From CAWGCE01 sp964480915 (GTDB taxonomy: Bacteria > Planctomycetota > Planctomycetia > Pirellulales > Pirellulaceae), in contig CAYZRS010000003.1 in the NCBI GenBank assembly GCA_964480915.1, positions 112,240 to 176,239 of the forward strand: DNA of 64,000 bases, in the 5' to 3' direction. The notes under the pieces were generated by a model. The model did no database searches and was not told the origin of the DNA. It worked only from the letters and a program-made list of their open reading frames with translations. Shown one piece after another: positions 1 through 7,757 of the stretch. The translations under genes were made by a program, and so were the position numbers. Each line of letters starts with the position of its first letter. Within the stretch, counting starts at the first letter, position 1.

Positions 1-1358
1 TCATCCAAATCGGATTCGGCGAGGCTGTTTTTGGCGTTGAACAATACCTCTTTGGCCGTCATCGTTGCATTGGCGCTGCCGGTCGGATTGACCGATTGGA
101 AGGAGCCGGCGAGTATCGCCAGGATGTCTTCAGCGCGCTTTGCAGCCACTAACGCCTCTGTTTTGGAAGCTTCTGATTCGTCGCGGGCTCGATCTGCCTT
201 CACCGCGAACAACGTTGTGCCGACGATTCCGGCAGTCAAAAGTGCCATGAACAATGCGATGGTTCCCACCAGCGTTCGGTTCTTACGGACGAACTTGCGC
301 AGCCGGTAACCTGCGGTCGGCGGACGAGCTACGACCGCTTCGCCGGCCAAGTAGCGGCGAATATCGTCGGCCAGATCATTGGGCGTTGCATACCGTCGGG
401 TGCGATCTTTCTCAATCGCCTTCATGATGATCCAGTCCAGATCGCCTTTGAGGAGTTGTTGAAGTTTGGCTGGCGGAATGCGCCGCTGTTCGCTGATCGA
501 CGAGAGACGATCGGCGGAGAGATTCAAACGTTGACTTGGTCGCTCGGGTTCTTTTTCGCGGACGATTTCCAGCAGTTGCAAGATCGCATTCTGGCTCATC
601 GTATCTTCATCGAGCGGCGTGCTGCCAGCCATCAATTCGTAGAGCATGACGCCGAGTGAATAAATGTCACTGCGAGTATCGACGTCGATGGCATCGGTAC
701 GAGCCTGTTCAGGGCTCATGTACTGGACGGTTCCGACCACCTGACCAAATTCGGTGAAGATGGTTTTGTCGGTGAGCTTCGTCTGGTGTTGCAACGCTTT
801 GGCGAGGCCAAAGTCGATCACTTTGGCCACGGGATGCTGGTCGCCAGCTTGGACCAAGACGTTGGACGGCTTTAGGTCGCGATGGATGATCCCCTTTTGA
901 TGCGCGTGTTGGATCGCATCGCAGATCGGGAGGAATAATTCCAGGCGTTCCTGGGGCGTCAGTTTATGGCGGTCACAATATTTGGCAATCGATTCGCCTT
1001 GCACGAATTCCATGACGAAATAGGGGGTACCGCTGTCGGCGTTGCCGGCGTCCAGTACCTTTGCGATGTGGGGATGGTCCATCATCGACAGTGCCTGGCG
1101 TTCGGCTTCGAATCGTGCGATGACTTGTTCGTCAACGCGTCCGGTCTTGATGAGCTTAACGGCGACGCGTCGGCGAACCGGTTTCTCTTGCTCGGCGAGC
1201 CACACCGTTCCCATACCACCGACGCCGATTTCCTGCAGCAATCTGTAGGGGCCGATCTGCCGAGCCGATTCGGCCAGCAGCGCGTCGAAAGCGGCCGCCG
1301 CGCCAGAGGTGGCGTCGGTGTGTTGAAGAGAATTGTCCTTTCGGTGTGAGTCAGACAT
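1..1358 (-). CDS. Serine/threonine protein kinase, C-terminus beyond the window
   Basis: A minus-strand frame starts at the ATG at 1358 and stays open to base 1, giving about 452 residues of a longer protein. The N-terminus is a Hanks-type kinase domain: a glycine loop reading GVGGMGTVW, a VAVKLIK lysine motif, the catalytic loop HRDLKPSNVLV, a DFGLA motif and an MSPEQ activation-loop end. It is followed by an APND-LADDIRRYLAG kinase tail typical of planctomycetes and one transmembrane segment (VGTIALFMALLTAGIVGTTL). The visible extracytoplasmic part is helical, and family members usually continue with TPR repeats, which cannot be seen here. The substrate is unknown. It is a membrane signalling kinase with the sensor part outside the membrane. 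Confidence 0.93.
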   Translation of the reverse strand, partial: MSDSHRKDNSLQHTDATSGAAAAFDALLAESARQIGPYRLLQEIGVGGMGTVWLAEQEKPVRRRVAVKLIKTGRVDEQVIARFEAERQALSMMDHPHIAKVLDAGNADSGTPYFVMEFVQGESIAKYCDRHKLTPQERLELFLPICDAIQHAHQKGIIHRDLKPSNVLVQAGDQHPVAKVIDFGLAKALQHQTKLTDKTIFTEFGQVVGTVQYMSPEQARTDAIDVDTRSDIYSLGVMLYELMAGSTPLDEDTMSQNAILQLLEIVREKEPERPSQRLNLSADRLSSISEQRRIPPAKLQQLLKGDLDWIIMKAIEKDRTRRYATPNDLADDIRRYLAGEAVVARPPTAGYRLRKFVRKNRTLVGTIALFMALLTAGIVGTTLFAVKADRARDESEASKTEALVAAKRAEDILAILAGSFQSVNPTGSANATMTAKEVLFNAKNSLAESDLD

Positions 1359-1648
1359 GAGCCTATCTTACCACGCAAGCAGTCGTGGGAATGCTGGAGT
1401 GAGTTTCAAATTCACGTCTGGATGTTGGTAAGGTGGGCTTTTGGACCGAATGCGTTTGTCTGCGGCTGAAGCCGGTGCTACGAACAACCGAAGTGAATGG
1501 AGCAAACTGCAGGAGATGCCCCTTCGCTCCAGAGGGCGTTGTCGGAATAATGGCCGCAGATTGGTCATGTCCGGTTTTACAAATTGCTACGCTGTAGAAC
1601 ACTGCCGTTCGGAGTGCTGCATGCTGGCCTGTTGCGAAAGATTCTGTC
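1359..1648. other. Intergenic, divergent kinase and M90 peptidase
   Basis: This is the space between two divergent genes. It must carry their promoters, but I see no convincing -35/-10 pair, operator or RNA. The short reading frames here have no recognisable protein character. Confidence 0.4.
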
Positions 1649-2401
1649 TTGTTTGGTTGGTGGAAAAGTCGCGCGAGAAGGAAATTGATCGCTCAACCCT
1701 TCCCTCGCCCCTGGCAAGAGTTGCTGCATGAGCGGATGTGGCAATATCGTGAATTGAGCGTGGCCGAGCGCGACAAACTACACCAGTGCACGAAAGTCAT
1801 GTTTCAGGAGAAGTACTGGGAGGGGTGCGATGGGTTGCGGGTGACGGAGGCGATGCGTGTCACCATTGCGGGCCATGCGAGTCTGATGCTGCTGGGGACC
1901 GATGGTTACTATTTTGACGGCGTGCGATCGATCCTTGTTTATCCGCATGCGTTTCATCGCAAAACGACCGACGGAACCGTCGTTGTCGAAGCGGAAGAGC
2001 GGGCCGGCGAAGCTTGGCCGGATGGGACGACGATTTTATCGTGGGAAGACGTGATCGCGATCGATCCTGGGACGGACTACAACATCGTTGTCCATGAATT
2101 TGCTCACCATCTTGACGGACTCGATGGCGAAGTCGGAGGAACTCCCCCTTTTGATCATCCGGCCGACCGGGAGCGGTGGAAGGAAGTCTTGGAATTGGAA
2201 TTTCATGACCTTTGTAGTGCCGCGGCCCAGGGCCGCTGGACCGTGCTGCGACATTACGGCGCGAAGAATCGGGCCGAGTTCTTTGCGGTGGCCAGCGAGT
2301 GTTTCTTCCAAACACCGGTGCGGCTGCGGCAGACGCACAGCGAGCTGTACGAACTCTTACGACGTTTCTATCGAATCGAACCGATCGACTGGGCTCAATG
2401 A
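1649..2401 (+). CDS. mtfA: M90 family zinc peptidase (MtfA-like)
   Basis: The 250-residue protein matches the MtfA family in length and layout. The zinc motif HEFAHHLD lies at residues 149-156 (H149, E150, H153), and the downstream motif AEFFAVASECFF carries the likely third ligand, a glutamate. The N-terminal phrase PWQELL and the segment ILVYPHAF also follow E. coli MtfA. In enterobacteria MtfA is a cytosolic aminopeptidase that binds the Mlc repressor; no Mlc partner is visible here, so only the peptidase role is assigned. The start is a TTG at 1649, chosen because the family N-terminus begins there; no good ATG exists upstream in frame. Confidence 0.88.
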   Translation: MFGWWKSRARRKLIAQPFPRPWQELLHERMWQYRELSVAERDKLHQCTKVMFQEKYWEGCDGLRVTEAMRVTIAGHASLMLLGTDGYYFDGVRSILVYPHAFHRKTTDGTVVVEAEERAGEAWPDGTTILSWEDVIAIDPGTDYNIVVHEFAHHLDGLDGEVGGTPPFDHPADRERWKEVLELEFHDLCSAAAQGRWTVLRHYGAKNRAEFFAVASECFFQTPVRLRQTHSELYELLRRFYRIEPIDWAQ

Positions 2402-2435
2402 TCGATTCAAGTCGTCCCCGGAACGTTGTTGGGCA

Positions 2436-3455
2436 CTATTCGGAATGGAAAACGGTCGCTGATTGGCACAATCGTGTGGCGAGCTGCATCGCTTCCAGAA
2501 GGTTAGTCGCTTGCGCTTGGTTCTTCCCGGCAATGTCGAATGCGGTGCCATGGTCGACCGACGTTCGAATGATCGGCAATCCCAACGTCACGTTCACCGT
2601 GTGTTCGAAATCGAGCAGCTTCATTGGAGCGTGCCCTTGATCGTGATACATGGCGACGATGAGGTCGTAGCGGTCCTGTGTCGCCAAGTAAAATAACGTG
2701 TCGGCGGGGAGCGGCCCTTCGCAGGCGATGCCCTGCTCTTTCGCCATGGTGATCGCCGGTGAGATGAACTCGGTCTCCTCCGTGCCGAACATGCCGTTTT
2801 CGCCGGCGTGTGGATTGAGCCCACAAACCGCGATGCGTGGCCTGGGCAGGCCCAAGCGAACCATCGCTTCGTAACCGATCCGAATCGTTTCGGCGATCCG
2901 ATTGGTCGACAACTTGGTCGCCTCGACAAGGCTCACATGGGTCGAAACATGGACGACGCTGATCTTCTTATTGAAAAGCATCAGCCGGGGCTCTTGATCG
3001 CCGCAAAGGGCGGCGATGTACTCGGTGTGGCCCATGAAATCGGGCATGTGGTTCAGCGAGACCGATTCCTTGCAGATGGGAGCCGTGACCATCGCGTCGA
3101 CCGATCCGTCGATGCACAGCTCGGCCGCCGTCTTCACATACTGAATTGCGGCGGCTCCGCAGGCGGCGCTTACCTTGCCGACCACGTGGTCGCTCTTAGA
3201 GAACTGAGCGGCATCGAGCAGAGCGATTCGCCCCGTTTTCACTTGCGAGATCGCCGAGATCACATCGCATTCAGAAAAATCCCAGCCGTATCGATGCGCC
3301 TCCTGCTCGACGAGCCACGCATCCCCGACGATCACCCACCGCGCCGCCTGGCGCAATTTGCCGGTCGCCATCGCTTTGCAGACGACCTCTGGCCCGACGC
3401 CGGCCGGGTCGCCCAGCGAAATCGCGATCGTTGGCAATGGAGTCGTGGGGCTCAT
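2436..3455 (-). CDS. pdxA: 4-hydroxythreonine-4-phosphate dehydrogenase
   Basis: PdxA oxidises 4-phospho-hydroxy-L-threonine in the DXP-dependent pyridoxal phosphate pathway. The protein opens with the family signature TIAISLGDPAGVGPEV. It keeps the three metal-binding histidine regions: MGHTEYIA, STHVSLVEA and MYHDQGHAPMK. The inner ATG at 3455 places this signature close to the N-terminus (339 residues); an in-frame ATG at 3488 would add 11 residues. It lies 72 bases downstream of the S9 peptidase gene on the same strand and may be co-transcribed. Several PLP enzymes (branched-chain and class III aminotransferases, KamA) are encoded elsewhere in the window. It converges with the M90 gene across 34 bases. 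Confidence 0.95.
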   Translation of the reverse strand: MSPTTPLPTIAISLGDPAGVGPEVVCKAMATGKLRQAARWVIVGDAWLVEQEAHRYGWDFSECDVISAISQVKTGRIALLDAAQFSKSDHVVGKVSAACGAAAIQYVKTAAELCIDGSVDAMVTAPICKESVSLNHMPDFMGHTEYIAALCGDQEPRLMLFNKKISVVHVSTHVSLVEATKLSTNRIAETIRIGYEAMVRLGLPRPRIAVCGLNPHAGENGMFGTEETEFISPAITMAKEQGIACEGPLPADTLFYLATQDRYDLIVAMYHDQGHAPMKLLDFEHTVNVTLGLPIIRTSVDHGTAFDIAGKNQAQATNLLEAMQLATRLCQSATVFHSE

Positions 3456-3527
3456 GCGTTGGTCACACCGCCCGAAGCGGCTCGTCATCTTGCTCGATCC
3501 GTAGCTCGCACCATCGCGAACTCCCAG

Positions 3528-5681
3528 TTACTTTTCGTCGGCCTTTTGCTTCGACTCGTCATCCTCTTTCTTGCGATAGTCTTTGGGCTCGTAATCCTCC
3601 TTGCAATGACGATCGAGCCAGTCAAAGAAAACGCGATGCCAGAGGACTCCGTTTTGCGGACCCATCACCCAATGACCTTCGTCAGGATAATAGAGGAAGC
3701 GAGACGGGACACCTTGCACTTGAGCCGCCGTGAATGCCTCCATGCCTTGCGTCACAGGGACGCGGAAATCTTTTTGCCCATGGATCACAAGAAGCGGAGT
3801 CTTCCAGTTACCGACAAAACGATGTGGCGAGAACTGATCGTATTCCTTCTTGATCTCGTCGCTCTTCCAATACGGTCCGCCCATGTCCCAATTCACAAAG
3901 AACAATTCTTCGGTCGAGCCGTACATGGACTCCAAATTGAAAACACCACAATGAGCGATCATGCTGCAAAAGCGATCTTGATGGTTGCCCATCATCCAAT
4001 AGGCCGAATAACCACCAAAGCTGGCTCCAATCCCGCCGACTCGATCCTTATCAATGTACGACTCGGTCAGCATGTCGTCCGTTGCTGACAACAAGTCTTG
4101 CATGGCTTGTCCGCCCCAGTCGCCGCTGATTTGGTCATTCCATTCGCGGCCGAAACCTGGCAGGCCGCGTCGATTCGGGGCGACGATGACGTAATCGTTC
4201 GCAGCCATCAGGTGGAAATTCCAACGATAGGAAAACCATTGGCCAATTTGCCCCTGCGGACCACCTTGGAAGTAGGTGAGCATGGGGTACTTCTTGGACG
4301 AGTCGAAATTGGGCGGGTAGATGACCCAGCAATGAATCTTCTTTCCGTCGGTGGCTTCGACCCAGCGTTCTTCGACTTTTGGCAACTCCAGGTGCTCGTA
4401 AATCTCGCCGTTGACGTCGGTGATCGTTGTGGTTTGACCATCGGCGAGCGTCATGATCGCCAACTCGGCCGGCCGTTCCATGTTCGTGAAAGCGACGAGT
4501 GCTCGTTTGCCGTCCGGGAAAAGTGATTTGAGGCTCCAGTTAAAGCGACCCTTGCTGATCTGAGCCGCTGTGCCGCCTTGGCGATCGATACTGAAGATCT
4601 GGTTCGTGCCCCGATGCTCGGAAACGAAAACGAGCGACGAGCTATCCGGAGCCCACTCGCTGCCATGCGTCGTTTGATCGAGCCCTTTCGTCGCTTCGGT
4701 GATTTTGCCGGTCATCATGTCATAGAGCATAATGCGGTTTCGATCGGCTTCGAAACCGGGCCGTTCCATCGAGTGAAACGCCAGGTATTTTCCATCTGGC
4801 GAGAAGACGGGATCGTTGTCGTAACCTTCCATGCCTTCCGTGATGTTCTTTGCTTCCTCTGCTTCGCCGATCGTTTTGAGGTAGACGTTGCTGTCGGTCG
4901 TTTCGGCCCAACGGTCGCTGATCTTCATCGTGTAGGCCATCTGCTTGCCGTCAGCCGACCAGTTGAATTGCTCGCTGCCCCCGAACGGTGGTACGGGACA
5001 ATCGACTTTCATTTCGGCCATCAGATCGGTCGCTTCGCCCGCTTTGCCGTTTTCGCCAATCGGGGCGACGTGGAGGTGGGTGTACTTATAGTCGTGCCAC
5101 GCATTCCAGTGACGATACATGAGCGAATCGATGATCCGCGCGTCGGCTTCGGGTAAGTCTCCGTAAAGTTCGTTGACGTCATCGTCGAGTTTGATGTCGG
5201 CGGTGTACGCGATGTGGGTTCCGGTGGGAGAGACTTTGAGATTTCCCAGCCCCTCTTCCGCTGCGGTCAGTTTCAGGACGCCGCCATCGGTTGGGTTCAG
5301 CGAGTAGGCCTGCGTCTTTTCATCTTCGCCGCCGTCGCCCGATTTGCCGGTGAAGAAGAGACGTTCGCCAAATGCCGACTTGCCGAATTGCACGTTGCCC
5401 AACGAAGACCAACCACTCAATAGCTCACGCGCTGTTTGGGCATTCACGTCGTAAACGAACAGCGTCGATTTGCCTTTATTTTCTTTCAGGTCGTATTTGC
5501 GAACGGCATAGGCGACCAGCGATCCGTCAGCTGAAAGAGCCGTATCGCCCAGTCGATTCAATTTCCAAAGCAGCTCGGGCGTCATAAGCTTCACGGGCTC
5601 TTCCTCATTCGCTTGGGTTGGGCTTCCGAGAATCGACGTGGCAATCACGATCAGCAGAGTGGCAAAAATGGTGCGATGCAC
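3528..5681 (-). CDS. Secreted S9 family prolyl oligopeptidase-like serine peptidase
   Basis: The 717-residue protein starts with a signal peptide (MHRTIFATLLIVIATSILG, cleavage near TQA-NEEE). A WD40/TolB-like beta-propeller follows, with recurring SPDGKYLAFHS and APDSSSLVFVS repeats, and then an alpha/beta-hydrolase domain. The nucleophile elbow reads GASFGGYSAYW; the acid lies in LVIHGQKDFRVP and the histidine in DEGHWV, completing the Ser-Asp-His triad of the acylaminoacyl-peptidase/DPP branch. It probably digests oligopeptides in the periplasm. The C-terminus is a charged lysine/aspartate tail. Exact peptide specificity cannot be read from the sequence. Confidence 0.93.
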   Translation of the reverse strand: MHRTIFATLLIVIATSILGSPTQANEEEPVKLMTPELLWKLNRLGDTALSADGSLVAYAVRKYDLKENKGKSTLFVYDVNAQTARELLSGWSSLGNVQFGKSAFGERLFFTGKSGDGGEDEKTQAYSLNPTDGGVLKLTAAEEGLGNLKVSPTGTHIAYTADIKLDDDVNELYGDLPEADARIIDSLMYRHWNAWHDYKYTHLHVAPIGENGKAGEATDLMAEMKVDCPVPPFGGSEQFNWSADGKQMAYTMKISDRWAETTDSNVYLKTIGEAEEAKNITEGMEGYDNDPVFSPDGKYLAFHSMERPGFEADRNRIMLYDMMTGKITEATKGLDQTTHGSEWAPDSSSLVFVSEHRGTNQIFSIDRQGGTAAQISKGRFNWSLKSLFPDGKRALVAFTNMERPAELAIMTLADGQTTTITDVNGEIYEHLELPKVEERWVEATDGKKIHCWVIYPPNFDSSKKYPMLTYFQGGPQGQIGQWFSYRWNFHLMAANDYVIVAPNRRGLPGFGREWNDQISGDWGGQAMQDLLSATDDMLTESYIDKDRVGGIGASFGGYSAYWMMGNHQDRFCSMIAHCGVFNLESMYGSTEELFFVNWDMGGPYWKSDEIKKEYDQFSPHRFVGNWKTPLLVIHGQKDFRVPVTQGMEAFTAAQVQGVPSRFLYYPDEGHWVMGPQNGVLWHRVFFDWLDRHCKEDYEPKDYRKKEDDESKQKADEK

Positions 5682-6051
5682 GGGGGATACTCCAAAAGGC
5701 GGGAAAGTGACTCAAGGATTCCCGAAGGAATCGTGGGATATCAGACGCGTTGTCCTGGCTCGAAACGGCAAGTTGGTGGCCGCCCCAGCCGGCTGGTTCT
5801 TCCGGTGACGCGGACGAATCGCGGCAGCCGTGGGGCGGTTATTGTACACGGTTTTGCGTCAGATCTGCAGACGCAAGATGACAATCCTGTGGGCAGGGAA
5901 CGCAGGGCCTACTAGAATGGAAGCCGGACAGGATTGGAAATTCTGTGGCACTGTCGATGATGCAGCAACGTTGGCGGCGGTGGAATGTGGGTCAATTCAG
6001 AAGCGTCTAAATCGTCTCAGCCGTCTAAACCGTCTACATCGCGATAAGCCA
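5682..6051. other. Intergenic, divergent S9 and M14 peptidases
   Basis: This is the 370-base space between divergent genes. It has a small GATTCC/GGAATC hairpin with a CGAA loop at 5717-5732 and the 9-base-period repeats listed separately. The M14 frame is open back to an ATG at 5830 (another lies at 5917), so part could be an N-terminal extension, but it does not look like a protein until the signal peptide begins. Confidence 0.45.
6004..6035 (+). repeat. Four CGTCT repeats with exact 9-base period
   Basis: CGTCT occurs at 6004, 6013, 6022 and 6031, each followed by four similar bases (AAAT, CAGC, AAAC, ACAT). The array sits just before the proposed GTG start of the M14 carboxypeptidase. 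Read in that frame it would encode an RLN/RLS/RLN/RLH run. Its role is unknown. Confidence 0.75.
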
Positions 6052-7473
6052 GTGCGTTATTCGAACCCGTCGATCCGATCGTTCCTGTTGTCTGTTGGGG
6101 CCGGAATTCTCTGTCTTGTCTGCGTGCCCGGCACCGTCGACGCGCAGTGGTTCAATGACTACAAGGATCTAAATGCCATTTATGGGCGTCTTGATACGTT
6201 CGCGGCCGATCATAGTTCGTTAGTGACACCCATCAACATTGGGCAGAGCTTTGAAGGGCGTGACATCCGCGGGATTCGCATCGCTGGCACAAACCCAACC
6301 CGCGCCAATCGACCCGCGATTCTACTGAACAGCTTGGTGCACGCCCGCGAATGGGCGACCGGCATGACGACGATGTATGCGGCCGACCAACTGCTGAACA
6401 ACTATGCCACCGATCCGGCGATTCAAAATTTGCTCGATGAAGTGGAAGTGATCGTCATTCCGGTCGTGAATCCCGATGGCTACGAATACACCTGGACCGA
6501 CAATCGGCTCTGGCGCAAAAATCGTCGTCCCCATGGGTTTTCTGGTGAATTTGGAGTCGATCTCAATCGCAATTGGGGTGTTGGCTGGGGTTCGGACGAC
6601 GGTTCTTCGAGCGATCCGAGCAGCGATGTTTATCGCGGCACGGCTGCTTTTTCGGAACCCGAGACGGCTGCGATGCGGGATTTTTATGTGGCGAATCCCC
6701 AGATCGTGAGCAACATCGATTTCCATATGTATTCGCAACTGATTCTCTATCCGAATGGTTACACGACCGCCTTGCCGGCCGATTATGACCTGTTGAGTTC
6801 GATGGCCGATGAAATGGCCGCGGCGATTGAATCGGTGCATGGCGAGATCTATGTGCCTCAGGCGGCGATTGATCTCTACCCGGCCAGTGGTGTGAGTATT
6901 GACTGGACGTATGGCGATCAAGGCGTTTATTCGTGGACAGTCGAGTTGCGGCCCGAATCGTTTTTTCCTGGTTTCGAATTGCCTCCAGAAGAGATTGTGC
7001 CAGCAGCAGAAGAGAATTTCGCGGCTTTCTTGAGTATGGCAGAAAACACGATCGCGATCGCGCGTGGCGATTTCGATCTGGACGGCAGTTACACCTGTGC
7101 TGATGCCGATGCGCTCGTCGCCGCGATTCAGAATGGCTCTCACCAATATCAATTTGATCTAACCGGGGATGGCTCGCTTGATAACGCCGACATGTTGCAG
7201 TGGATTTCCAATGGCGAGTTTCTGCCTGGAGATGCCGATTTGGACGGCGAAGTGAATGGGAATGACTTTCTCACATGGAACGCCCACAAGTTCCAATCGG
7301 TCGATTCGTGGTGCGATGGCGATTTCAATACGGATGGGTTTGTCGACGGCCAGGATTTTCTCGTCTGGAACGCCTTCAAATTTCAGTCGGCCGATGTTTC
7401 AGCGGTCCCGGAACCGGCTGGAATGATCGCCGGGTGCTGCCTAGGACTCCTGTGCCTCCGCCGACGGTCGTGA
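6052..7473 (+). CDS. Secreted M14 zinc carboxypeptidase with dockerin-like and PEP-CTERM tail
   Basis: The GTG at 6052 is chosen because a classic signal peptide follows at once (SFLLSVGAGILCLVCVPGTVDAQ); upstream in-frame ATGs give an implausible leader. The catalytic domain has the M14 zinc motif HAREW, the substrate-binding stretches NPDGYEY and VDLNRNWGVGW, a distal zinc histidine in DFHMYSQL and the catalytic glutamate in WTVELRP. After it come EF-hand-like dockerin repeats (GDFDLDGSYTCADADAL, GDADLDGEVNGNDFLTWN, GDFNTDGFVDGQDFLVWN). The end is a PEP-CTERM sorting signal: VPEP, a hydrophobic helix and a final RRRS. It is predicted to be exported and anchored by an exosortase system. Confidence 0.92.
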   Translation: MRYSNPSIRSFLLSVGAGILCLVCVPGTVDAQWFNDYKDLNAIYGRLDTFAADHSSLVTPINIGQSFEGRDIRGIRIAGTNPTRANRPAILLNSLVHAREWATGMTTMYAADQLLNNYATDPAIQNLLDEVEVIVIPVVNPDGYEYTWTDNRLWRKNRRPHGFSGEFGVDLNRNWGVGWGSDDGSSSDPSSDVYRGTAAFSEPETAAMRDFYVANPQIVSNIDFHMYSQLILYPNGYTTALPADYDLLSSMADEMAAAIESVHGEIYVPQAAIDLYPASGVSIDWTYGDQGVYSWTVELRPESFFPGFELPPEEIVPAAEENFAAFLSMAENTIAIARGDFDLDGSYTCADADALVAAIQNGSHQYQFDLTGDGSLDNADMLQWISNGEFLPGDADLDGEVNGNDFLTWNAHKFQSVDSWCDGDFNTDGFVDGQDFLVWNAFKFQSADVSAVPEPAGMIAGCCLGLLCLRRRS

Positions 7474-7757
7474 AGAGGGCCTGCCGCGTTCCGAAGGGCG
7501 GCTGAAAGCTGCGGCTGCGAACCGCGGCGCTGCGGAGCGGCGATTGTAGCGCTACAGATCTGTGTGAATTCTGTGCAATTGAGGTTGTGGCAGAAGCGGG
7601 CAGGAAGTGTAGAATTCGAGCAGTGACCTGGGCCGCGATGGCTCTTCCCGTCACGATCTGACCGAGCGGCAGCGCGACTAGTTCTTGGTGAACTGGTGGC
7701 GGTCCATGTTCAAGCTGCAGGCGGACCTTTCCAAGCATTCAACTGGAGTTTTTCTCT
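7474..7757. other. Intergenic before the M13 peptidase
   Basis: No gene was recognised in this 284-base stretch. It contains a GC-rich imperfectly repetitive stretch (7490-7540) and a 12-base palindrome, TGTAGCGCTACA, at 7545-7556, which could be a regulator site. A GGAG element lies about nine bases before the ATG at 7758. Confidence 0.4.

Noticed and set aside
2808..4088. A 426-codon plus-strand open frame
   Set aside because: It runs antisense to pdxA and the S9 peptidase, whose motifs are clear; its product is low in recognisable structure and is a shadow of codon bias.
6322..7152. A 276-codon minus-strand open frame
   Set aside because: Antisense to the M14 peptidase; no motif and an Arg/Ile-rich composition typical of a shadow.
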